Of a stretch of DNA of 64,000 bases, positions 1-10,800 are shown one piece after another (position 1 is the stretch's first letter; each line of letters opens with the position of its first letter). The notes under the pieces are model-generated. The model was not told where the DNA came from. It did no database searches and saw nothing but the letters and a program-made list of their open reading frames with translations. A program made the position numbers and the translations under genes. The stretch is from Stichopus chloronotus. Its lineage: Eukaryota; Echinodermata; Holothuroidea; Aspidochirotida; Stichopodidae. The stretch covers positions 9,816,001 to 9,880,000 of the forward strand of contig CM037842.1 of the NCBI GenBank assembly GCA_021234535.1, written 5' to 3'.

Positions 1-2780
1 GAACGTATAAATGAATGGATGAATGAATGAAAGGTTTTAGCACAGCCTCTACCTTGGCCACAAGGCGTGCACGGTCGTGTACGCCAATATAAACATCTTG
101 AATCAAAAGAAACAATACCACCAATACGAATGTCACCAAAAATAATAATAATAAAAACTAATAAATATGTTCGATGCTTAAAACCAGTTGCTACTTACAA
201 TCTTATTCTGAATTTGTTTTTCTTGCCTACTTTGAAGGGAGAGTGCATGACGTACAATGTGTTAATCCTCCCTGCAAATCTACCTAGTAGTGGGCGTAAT
301 GCACTGTACTGAACTATTGATTGTAAATATTACCAGTTGTAGTACTGTTATCATTAAAAAAACACCAAAGGGGTGTTGTCGTGATATTTGTACGGCAGAA
401 TTTCATTTCTCATTGATTTACAGGATAGCATAATCGCCACTGTTGCCGTTAAACTATCAAATAAAATCATCTTTTTCTCAACTTAATTACTCTAATCCCC
501 GACTAGGAAAACCATGTTAAGGTCAACCAATCACTCTTCACTAGCACGTAAAATGAATACAAGATTGCCAATGTTAATAGCTGGTGAAAGCAAATGTCAA
601 ATAATCTGGAACACAACTAAATGTGTCCTCCTGAAATCGATTCTTCTTAAAAGACCAATACCATAGTGCAACAATAACACAATGAGTGATAAGTAAGAAT
701 ATCATGTGATCATTACATAATTAATCTCTTATTTGAAACATTCTACAACTCTGATTTGATAAGGTATAATGAAAACATACCTATGCCGACAACGATGATA
801 CAGAAATCGTGTCAGCTCTTTTGCTTTTCGAAACGAGTTATTTTCTCATGTGTGAGTCTTGATGAGATCAATCGTAGTCTGTAAAGAGGAATGGAGTTAT
901 CTGGAAATTTGAAAATGAAACCATAGTAAGGTCATGACACTTTTTTTATCAGTGTCCGAGTCTCTTATTTTACGAAGGACATTCTGAACTTCTGGAAAGT
1001 CACCGATCACCCTCAACTGCAGCACTTCCTAACTTAGGCATAGGTGACATTGTCCTTGCCAGTCTGCCAATAGGAGGCCTGTCATGAGTTCACAAAGACG
1101 ATTATCTGAAAAGTAACACGTGTTTGTTGCACAGAGCACTTTTATTTGAAAATTTTTAATTGACAGCTAATAGATTACGTTTCCAATTAATGTGACGTCA
1201 TGAGAAGGCTTTAGCACTAAATGAAACGATTGTCATGAGCAGTACAAAGTTCCCATATTCTTCCTCTAAATGTAAAGTATTAGTTTCCTGAGCTGTGTCC
1301 CAAGTGTTCCCTTTTTTGTGTGTTTCCATTATGTATCGAACTTTTTTAGCGAATCTTTTAGTTATGGTCCTCTACTTGTGAGTTGGAGTTTTCATGGAGT
1401 TTGTAAGCTGGCTAACAGTTATTCAAAAATGATGCAGCTGACCTCAAATGATCAAACATTGAAATGGGAATACATCTGTATATTTATATTCATAGACCAA
1501 TGCTCACTTGGGAGTTATAGGGCTCTTTTACATATAAGCAAACATAGGTGCGCATGGCCCTAGGGGCGGACCTTCGTTTCCACCTACAAATTTTCAAAGA
1601 TGTGAGTCAGTACCATTTGTTTCATGTTTTATTCGGACATTGGTCTATAACACATTTATTCAACGCTAGTGCAGCTTTTTTTTAAGAAGGCATTTGCAGC
1701 ACAAGTGTATTTATTTTACTAGCGTCTGTGACACGACTGTAAATGTATCTTTTGTTCTTTAAACTATCATTTTCGTTGGTGAACTAAAAACGACTGTCAA
1801 GTTTCAAGTATGTGAACAAATGCAATGGTTTTAATATATTACTGTAATCAATAATCAAATTCTAAAACACGACACCTGCCATTCGCTTGCGATCGTGAAA
1901 CTGTACAGATGGAGAGCGTTGTAACAGCCAGATGAGTGATGGCGTCCGTCTCTAATTACTAAACGTGAATTCACGTCCGAGAAACACGTCTGATAATCGA
2001 AAGTTCAAGGATCTCTCGTCCCTGCAAAATTATAACGAGACCAATGAACAAATATCACTAATAGGTAACTGCTCTTTATCTTTACTGACCAATAATGAAA
2101 CAAGAGGGCAATCCACGGAGTTGCGTATCTCATCGCCAACGTGCATTGACTTCAATACATGGCCTACAAATGGGGATTTGTAATAGTTTATTGCAACCAC
2201 ATGTCTCAGAGACCCTCTTCAAACATGAAATGGTGGAAAGTCGGACATAAAATTTTAATATTGCCATCCGCTGTAAGGTAGCAATCTAAAGCCTATAGCC
2301 TGGTGCCACTACTTAGGCTAAAGTAACGATAAGAATAATAGCTCAAAATATCTTTGTATATTACGCTACATAACGCAATTATAACATTGGGTTATTCCAC
2401 AGGTTAGGCTTAGTGGTTACAGTTAGGGGCAGGATATAAGAGCATCTCTGCTATTTACCCGTGCACGACCTTGTTCTGCTAGAGTTATTGTTTGACTTAA
2501 AAAATAACGTTCTCATAATTTGCAAAGACATCAAAGACGTCACCCACAGGGGCCAGTTCTGCTAAGGTTGTTTTGGCTAAAATCTAAAGGTGGTGTCTAT
2601 TGACCTGGATGCTGGCTTTATTTATTTTTTACCAAGCAATCATATAATTTAATGTACTATAAGAGACATATACTGTATCTTCGTTACTGTGTTCACAGGA
2701 GCAGGCATGCAAAATTTTACGTATAATGCTCCATTAGCTCTCAAGATATTGAAGCAAAATTAGCTTTCTCAAATATCAAC
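1..2780. other. No recognisable feature
   Basis: AT-rich sequence with only short ORFs without domain signatures. I see no gene, RNA or clear repeat here apart from a small GAAT/GAATGAAT run at the very start. Confidence 0.5.
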
Positions 2781-3607
2781 CCTGCGATTTCACTGGATTT
2801 AACATTACATTAACATGTTGAACAATATGTTTTCAGGTAAGTCCTTACAAAACTTTAAGTTAATTGGTCCAATAGTTCTCACAATATGCTGTAAATACAA
2901 ATTTTGGGGCAAAATTGTTTTTTTTTTCTCTGGATTTCACTGGATTTACCATTACAGTAATGAAATGTTGAACAATGTGTTTTCAGGCAAGTCCTTACAA
3001 AACTTTAAGTTAATTGGTCTAATAGTTCTCTAGATATCCTGGAAATACAAATTTGGGGCAAAATTGACATTTCTTTCTAAAAAGTCAGCAAATTTCACTC
3101 TCTTTAATACAAAAGTGATATATCTTGAATATTACACTCTCAAGTAAGTCCTTGCAAAGTTTTGCATTAAATGCTCAAATACATCTCAAGATATGCTGGA
3201 AATAGCAATATTGGGGCAAAATTGGTTTTTTCCTCAAAAATCAGCAAATTTCCCTCGATTTACCATTGCAGTAACATTTTGTTGAACAATGTGTGTGTTC
3301 TCAGCCAAGTCCTTACAAAACTTTAAGTTAATTGGTGTAATAGTTCTCAAGATATGCTGGCAATACAAATTTTGTGGCAAAATTGATTTCTAAAAAATCA
3401 TCAGATTTCACTCTCTTTACTGAAAAAGTGATATACCTTAAATATTTCATTCTCAGGTAAGTTTTTGCAAAATTTTGCATTAAATGCTCAAATACTTCTC
3501 AACCTATGCTGGAAATAGCAATTTTAGGGCAAAATTGGCTTCTTTTTTTCTCAAAAATCAGCAAATTTCACTCGATTTACCATTGCGGTAATATTATGTT
3601 GAACAAT

Positions 3608-3640
3608 GTCTTCTCAGGTATACTATATACCTGAGAAGAC
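3608..3640. repeat. Perfect 15-bp-stem inverted repeat
   Basis: GTCTTCTCAGGTATA and its exact complement are separated by three bases. The left arm is the normal end of a tandem unit; the right arm begins foreign sequence. Confidence 0.9.
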
Positions 3641-3958
3641 TATAAATATACTACGCAATACTGACTTATTACAAGTGATGTAGAAAACCTTCTTCATCCC
3701 TTTTCCCTTTTTTTCCTACATCCACCCACCTCCCTCCCCCCTTTTTTTTTCTTCCTACTCCCAAGGTCCTTTTCTTATTCTTATTTATTTATTTCATTTA
3801 CAATTTTTGTTGTAAATAACTATTGTAAAGTTTTGTTGTTCTTAAGTCACCTGATCTTCATTCCCAATAAGTTTAACTTTGTTTATTTTCTGTTGGACGT
3901 CACCTCAAGCTCTCTCAGAGCTTATGACGTCCCTTTCATGTATGTGTATGTGTGTATA
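3618..3958. mobile_element. Insertion of about 340 bp in the tandem array
   Basis: This stretch is unrelated to the surrounding array and ends where the array resumes (GGTAAGTACTTACAAAA). It has a pyrimidine-rich run (3690-3755) and a TG/TA-rich end near 3945-3960. Size suggests a SINE or a LINE 3' end. No family recognised. Confidence 0.5.
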
Positions 3959-4824
3959 TAGGTAAGTACTTACAAAAATTTAAGTTAATTGATGTAAAAG
4001 TTCTCAAGATATCCTGGAAATACAAATTTTGTGGCAAAATTGGCTTTTTCTCTCAAAAATCAGCAAATTTTACTCTCTTTACTACAAAAGTGATATACCT
4101 TGAATATTTCATTCTCAGGTAAGTTTTTGCAAAATTTGGCATTACATGTTCAAGTATTTTCAAGATATGGTGGAAATAGCAATTTGGGGTTAAAATTGAA
4201 TTCTTTATTTTCTCAAAAATCAGCAAATTTGGCTCGATTTACATACTGCTAATACACCTTGACCAAATTGGCATCATGCACAACCTTAACAAGTTTCAAT
4301 TTAATCGCTCATATGCTTTTCAAACTATTCTGGAAAAACCACAATTTGGACAGGTCCGGACGCACACACACACACGCATACAGGTTTATAACGCCAAACG
4401 GGGATCCCTTCATTTTACTATTCAACCGTGGACGGCTGTAGATAAACATTGTAGTAGGCTATATTGATGGGAAATAATACCCTTTGCCACAATAACAAAT
4501 GGGGGCAATCATTTTTTTTTTTCAATTAATACTTATCACTGTAATAGTGAGTGTGTATCGGTTTGTCACTGGGGGAATCGTGGACATGGTACCTTACACA
4601 CATACACCTGCAAAAGAGGACCTAACCCAACACTATCTCAATGGGGATTTCGTCTATACTCCTTCAAATTAAATAGATAGCTTCATGGCGCCATCATATA
4701 TCGCATGAAGGCTATTTAAAAGCCAACTCAATTCCAACCCAATTCCAGATGGGTCCCCGATTGGTATGTGTTATTTCACCACAGGGTCCCCGATTGACCG
4801 CAATTGTCAACTCACACACATTGG

Positions 4825-5029
4825 CGCGGACACGTTTTCATTTATACCACCCAACAGGATCCTCCTGTACCCATGGTCACTCTGCCATGGGGTACCCCTG
4901 GGGTCTCGCTACTCACCCACTCCAAGCGTTTCCATGGCACCCATTCTCCCATGGTTGCACAGTACAATATATAGCTCCACTAGCCAAGTGACTACAATAT
5001 ATGATTTAGCCCCCATAGGGCGATGAGAT
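4825..5029 (+). repeat. Dispersed repeat, copy 1
   Basis: This runs from GCGGACACGTTTTC to GGGCGATGAGAT with several CCATGG/GGTACC-rich blocks. The reverse complement lies at 27307-27510 with high similarity. It is preceded by a short CA-rich stretch as in copy 2. ORFs predicted inside are shadows of the repeat. Confidence 0.85.
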
Positions 5030-5535
5030 ACCAACAAATCAGATGCACTTCCAGTTTCGTTATTTATCTCGTTTCTTGTACCAAATGCAATGTTCAATAC
5101 GCCGGTTCCACCTCCACTGACTTCAAAAATTAGAGGTATTATCTTACAAGGTCCAGACGGTAACTTGAAAGTTTGAGAATCTGTAGCATCTTTTTTCCTC
5201 TTTTTGTTACTGTATTTCGAGAACGCTGTTTCTTTTTCTTTGGGGGGGGGGGAGGGCGTGAAGGACAAGGGGTGAAGGACATATTTTGCCAATGGCTATT
5301 CTTTTATAAGGGATGGGTACAGGGCAGTGCTCTGGTACTGGACGTTTGTGTGCGTGACTGATTAATCTACTCGTACGACAAAAGATACTTCCCTTTCAGT
5401 TGAGGGCATCATAAGCTTGCCTGTTCTCCCGTACTGTAAGTCATTCCTAGAATGTGACGTACATTATATATTCAGTGTCCAACATCATCTTACATTCAGT
5501 ACATTGTGTGCTGATTTGAGTCACTCATATTGCAG

Positions 5536-5595
5536 CTGAATGGGATGCAAACGATGGAAAACGAATCGAAAGACGAAGCAACTATGGCCATTCAT
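5536..5595 (+). CDS. Isolated exon-like segment
   Basis: Sixty bases lie between a CATATTGCAG acceptor and a consensus GTAAGT donor. Two frames are open: LNGMQTMENESKDEATMAIH (phase 0) or EWDANDGKRIERRSNYGHS (phase 1 to 1). No neighbouring exons were found, so it may be a chance pairing of splice-like sites. Confidence 0.25.
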
Positions 5596-6349
5596 GTAAG
5601 TTCCAAAGTCGTAGTAAATTACATAATTCTCTCCTACTACATACAAAATATATATATGGTAGGGATAAAATAAAATGTAAGACAATATAATAAAAATGTA
5701 ATATAATAAAACGGTAAGTACCTAAATACGATGAACAGCAATACTTGCCTATTTGAAAAAAGATACATATATGACCCTAAATATAGTAAGTTGCATTACG
5801 GTGTTGATACTAAAGGTATTGTTTAATATTTGTCCGACATTCACGGACAAAGATTTGATTAACAAGGTATTGCAAGGGAAACTTCGACAAGATTTGTTAT
5901 TCGACCTGAAGTGAAAATTTCTTCAAAACTAATCTCTACAAGGTGAATAAAAGTAACGTTATTAATTGTGAACTGCCGTAACTCACAAATTTAATATATC
6001 TGTGTCGTTTAATAAGCTTGTTCTTATCAGCAAATACAATTTATTCCTTAGTTTACGTACGTGTTAGTGATGCCTGGTGTTCTTCTTGCTGAGGCAAACC
6101 AGTTGTCGGACTCCATTTAGCGATGTAAATTTGAGCACTGTTTCTTGCCACGAGTCTTACCATTCAATAAACATTCTCGGTTGATTTGTTTCCATAGAAT
6201 TTCAGTCAAAAATGTTAAAATTTATTAAATATTATCACGAATGGAGGGGGCAATTATCAACCAAATGTACTTAAATATGAAGGGAATTTCGACATAATTA
6301 TACGAAGTTAGAAAAAAATTTAAATATTTTACATATATTTTTTTCGTTT

Positions 6350-6651
6350 TTGGTAAATATCTTCTCCATCTCTGATCGGAAAGAACCAAAAATTTGCCAA
6401 CTTGTATAAATAAATGATTTGTATCGTATGGCTAAGAAAATTAAATTTATACTAATTATTTCGTGACGTCACACCTACAGACAGCTTTTATCGGACCACG
6501 AGTGTCCGATAAAAGCCTTCTGTCGGTGTGACGTCACGAAATAATTAGATAACAGTTCATTTTCGTAGTCCTCTGGTACAAATCATATCTTTTCACAAGT
6601 TGACAAATTTTTGGTTCTTTCCGATCAGAGATGGAGAAGATATTTACTAAA
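6350..6651. mobile_element. Foldback (MITE-like) element of about 300 bp
   Basis: Sequence from ATATCTTCTCCATCTCTGAT to the centre near 6500 is repeated as its reverse complement to 6651. The inner 97 bp (6452-6548) is almost perfectly palindromic and has TGACGTCA in each arm. The arms imply a long hairpin. No ORF. No target duplication could be assigned. Confidence 0.85.
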
Positions 6652-7013
6652 ATTTAAAAAAATCGGATCGTAATCCTACTCAATATCGTTGTAGTGTGAA
6701 TGCGCCTTTAGTATTAACACAATTAGTCCATTCCTGCTCATTTCAAAAGCGAACTGTACACCTGACTGAACATTATTAATATGAACATTATTTTCATCCT
6801 TTGCGAAAAATAAGAACCGATATAAAAGCATGACTTTTGCATCAAACTCACAAACACACCTTCTAGTAAAGATAATATTCAAAACACCATTCGGTGTCAT
6901 TATTTTGAGAAAGAAAGACCATTCATTACGTGAGAAGGTCGCCATGGATATGGACTGAAATTTTGTGAGGTTGGTGTCTTTTCTTATGACTTCCACATAG
7001 GTTTAGCGAAATC

Positions 7014-7045
7014 CCCCCCCCCCCCACACACACACACACACACAT
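7014..7045 (+). repeat. Poly-C and CA microsatellite
   Basis: A run of C is followed by CA dinucleotides. Simple repeat. Confidence 0.9.
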
Positions 7046-7697
7046 ACATAAAAACGTTGAGTTATTACATTTAGGTACAGGGTAGGGAGTGGGAAATTTC
7101 ACGAGGCAGCTTCTTGTCTTGCTCAACTAATCTACGTGTTCATCTGGGTGGCATCATTACTATAAAGCGATCAAGGATCAATTCCATATATATAAAAAAA
7201 AATGGAAAACTGTAAAGATAGCATATATGTCCACAACATATAACTTGTCTTTCTCATATCAATAACATTTCTTTTCTTCCTAGGTGAAAGTTTCAATCCA
7301 CATCGAACGCATCATGGCATCTTCATTAATAATTAACTATTAATGAGAATGATGCTTTTCTTACACCTTTTGGAACACAATTGCAATTAGTAATAATACT
7401 ACTGATAATTAAACTGTTATAAGTGTGTATATTCAATGCGAAGAATGTTATCGACATGACTTCGTTTGCTTTCACTTAGTAATATATAATAGGGTATCTC
7501 AACGGCGTTGTTACAACGGCAATCGTGATGTTATTTTAATGTTTAAGATACCCATAAGTGAAACTTCACAGTCAAAGAGGATTACTTTTGCTAAACGTTG
7601 TTTGTAAGAGCATAATTGTCACTGAATCAGTAGTACCATTGTAATGGTGATATCTACTAACTGTTCTGACTGTTAAACTTTTACAACACCATAACAC

Positions 7698-7835
7698 CTA
7701 GTTTAATACAGTGTAATTGTCGGTATAGACTTCTTCTTCTTCCTCTTTGTCATCATTTAGTGTAACAGCATTCATGGAAGTGTATAAATCATTGCGAGGA
7801 ATCTCGTAAGAATCATCTGTTAACGACTCAAAAAT
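7698..7835 (-). CDS. Pseudokinase receptor last exon: tyrosine-rich tail
   Basis: A 138 bp final exon encodes IFESLTDDSYEIPRNDLYTS and ends EEEEEVYTDNYTVLN before a TAG stop. Four tyrosines lie in acidic surroundings. LYTSM contains YxxM, the classical SH2-site pattern for PI3-kinase p85, and SYEIP contains YxxP. The tail thus looks built to be phosphorylated by another kinase. Acceptor is TTTCACAG. Confidence 0.85.
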   Translation of the reverse strand: MFESLTDDSYEIPRNDLYTSMNAVTLNDDKEEEEEVYTDNYTVLN

Positions 7836-10800
7836 CTGTGAAAATAAAAATCTCTTACACAAATATCACAATCCATACATTTCATACAAAGTACGTGTGG
7901 AAGTTGAAGTGAAATTGGCAGAATATAAAGCGTATTTGCTGTATGGTTTAAAACGTCGTCCCCCTTAAATATTTTTAACAGTTTTGGAAAAATCCCTTTG
8001 ATTAAGATAAACATAATTACTGATAGAGAGTGTGTTAGCACACGTGAAGCACTTGGTGAAATTGAAAGGGGGGAATAACGTAGAACGTTGTGCAGACAAT
8101 AAAGAAGTTCTACGAAGTTAATTGGATGACATCATTGACATTGTACATAGAGGATATAGCAGAATATTACACCGCTCCAATAGCATGTACTGACATATTA
8201 CTTAATATTCTATTGATAAAACGTTAGGCTAATCAAATAGTTTACCTTTTGATAAGACTCCTTGATTTCACGAACGCTTGGACGCCTAGGACAAACTTGA
8301 TGCCAACGTCGGTATAAGAGTTTGTTTCTGATACAATAAAAGTAAAAGTAAACATGCCACCACAGCTGTGAATAATGTAATCTTGAATTTGTTTTTTAAC
8401 GATGTGACCACAGTGATTAGTGATGTGATCTTGATTTTGTTATTTCAGCATTTGTTCGCAGTGATTAGCAATGTAATCTTCATTTTGTTATTATGTGACC
8501 ACAGTGATGAGTAATGTAATCTTGCAGTTGGATCATTGCTGCACGTTACACTTGTCATTCTACTTCTAATAATTCATTCTGAGTGATACATTACTTATTT
8601 CTTCTACCTTGCATATCTTGTGCATATCTTCTTCATCTGTTTTGTCACAAAATAAATAATACGCAGTTAAACATTTTCCCACATTAACTACATAATCATT
8701 CTATCCCATCTTCAGGTACCATTTCTATTGTCATTTTAATAACATTTTCGGGAATTAAAAAGAGTGACAACGCTGTATTTTCCTTCTTTGTTTCCATCGT
8801 TCTGTATGAATGTTCTATCAATTATAACGAAAACTGCTGGGAGAGTTGAATAAACTTATATCTCATATAGTTATTATTTTTACCGTATTTCTTCATAGTG
8901 AGTTACTTGGGATTCAGGTACCTCAATGTGATCTTCACACATAGTGTCAGCTGGATCACATGCAAACGGAAGTGTACCTAGACCCAAATAAAGGAACGAG
9001 GAAGCGTATATTATGCTTTTATGAACATGACAGACTGTTGAATCAGTGGCAAATAAATGTGTGTTTAATTTCACAGTCTGAGGTCTTGTTCAGGCGATAA
9101 AAATTATAGATCTACATCAGAATTTCTTTGCGTTTGATAGCTCTTGAAGAACTTCAAATCGATAAAGATAAGGAAAAAAGGAAAGATTGATTACATTTCG
9201 AAGCACCACCTAACGTTACCGGTAAAAAAAAGGCAAGAAGAAAATGTGAAATTTTGGTTGCCAAGTGGCCAACAAGAAAACGTTGGTATCTTTAAGTCAA
9301 AAATATTGCGCATAACAAATGAAGTATGATATTTGTGTCTTCTTAAGTTCTGATTTATATTCACGTATTTATTTGTATAAACATATATGTCCCTGTTGAT
9401 CAATTATTGATAGTTGGTAAATGCTGTAACAAATCACAAGTGAGCTTGAACATGGGATGTTCCTCAGAATGTATGTAACAAATCTTTGTGGCTCATTGAC
9501 GTCTCGTTTCTGCCAAGGAAACAGTCATTTTATCATAATCTGTTTTTAAATATATTACTTATCTCAAGTGAAATGACTATGGTATATATATCTTGAAAAT
9601 TATTAATACAATGTATTCACGTCACACCAGTTTTTCAATTCACATTGCCAAGGTACTGAAAATATTCGAAGCTTTTTTACAACTTTTAGTTCTGAAAAGT
9701 CCAAACACGTCACTTTTCCAACTGTCATAATAAGATAATGTATTAATTCGTGATACGACTGTATATGTTTACCTGTAAGAATTTCCCAAATAACCACAGC
9801 AGCGGACCAGACGTCACTAGGTTGTGAATACTCATTCCTATGTAATGCCTCTGGTGAGAAATCATTGAAGGAGCATGACATCTGGAGAAAACCAAACAAA
9901 AGATCCTGCAATTTCTGCAATAACGTTCATTTCTATTTGTAAGCAGTTAGTCCTACTTTTCTTACAAGACGATTAACTTACCTCTGACTTTCTGTACAAC
10001 GTAATCTTTGGTGCATCTTGAGACAAACAAAAGTCGTAGAGCTTACAGAAACCTTTGTCGATAACTAGTATTTTCTTGGTGGACAATCCAGGGTGAAGAA
10101 ACTAGGAACAAATCCAAAATAGCACGTGACAAAGTATTTCATTGTTAACACGTTTCTTTGCAAGGTTTGCATAAAAGCTTATGTAATTTGTGGCTGTCGA
10201 AAATTACAACACTTATTGGGACAATTCGTGTATCTCTAAAGTGAGGCATAACAAAAAATGCCATAATAGTTATGTGCCACTACTGGTAAATATAACCATC
10301 TTGTATTCTTACATAAACGAACTTTAACTCACATTTTATTTTATTACATAGATATTAAGAGTTAAAAGCTCTAATTGTCATCAATATTTACAACTGGTCA
10401 TTGTTATCGAATGAATTATCAATTAACAATGCTAAAAAAGTCAGGGGGTGGAGATTGCGCTTAATATGCAAAGAAAAGTAGTGAATCGAGTTACAGAAAA
10501 TCACCAGAAATAAAACTCAAATTAAACGTATATCCCAGCGCAACCGTCTACTGGCGGTTACAATATTTTAAGTCAAGATGTCATACCTTGGGACTGGACA
10601 AATGACCGATCGCGTATATTTCGGAGCAAGTTGGATTTTTGTTTTGTTCATTGCTCTCTTTTGAAATTAACAAAAGTGTCAAAATTAAAATTAAAATAAA
10701 AAAAAAATTAAAGTAAACATGTTGCGACGTGCACGTGCACAGTAACGCCAATGACAGCGTGCAGTGAGTATGGCTAGCCTGGCGATATGCGGGGTAAAAG

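Larger units (their letters stand above)
2780..4245 (+). repeat. Tandem array, about 150-165 bp unit
   Basis: The block with AGTCCTTACAAAACTTTAAG, then TTCTCAAGATATGCTGGAAA and GGGGCAAAATTG recurs at about 2838, 2990, 3142, 3306, 3456, 3961 and 4118. Alternate units are more alike than adjacent ones, suggesting a roughly 310 bp higher-order repeat. The array is interrupted at 3618-3958. Repeated stop codons argue against coding function. Confidence 0.8.

Noticed and set aside
2815..3033. 72-aa ORF with an internal repeat
   Set aside because: The repeat is that of the DNA tandem array; other units have stops in the same frame.
2780..4245. CRISPR-like spaced repeats
   Set aside because: Units are long, contiguous and diverged, with no unique spacers; this is an animal satellite.
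4909..5292. 127-aa minus-strand ORF
   Set aside because: About a third of it lies in the dispersed repeat also found at 27.3 kb; the rest has no domain and crosses a G-run.
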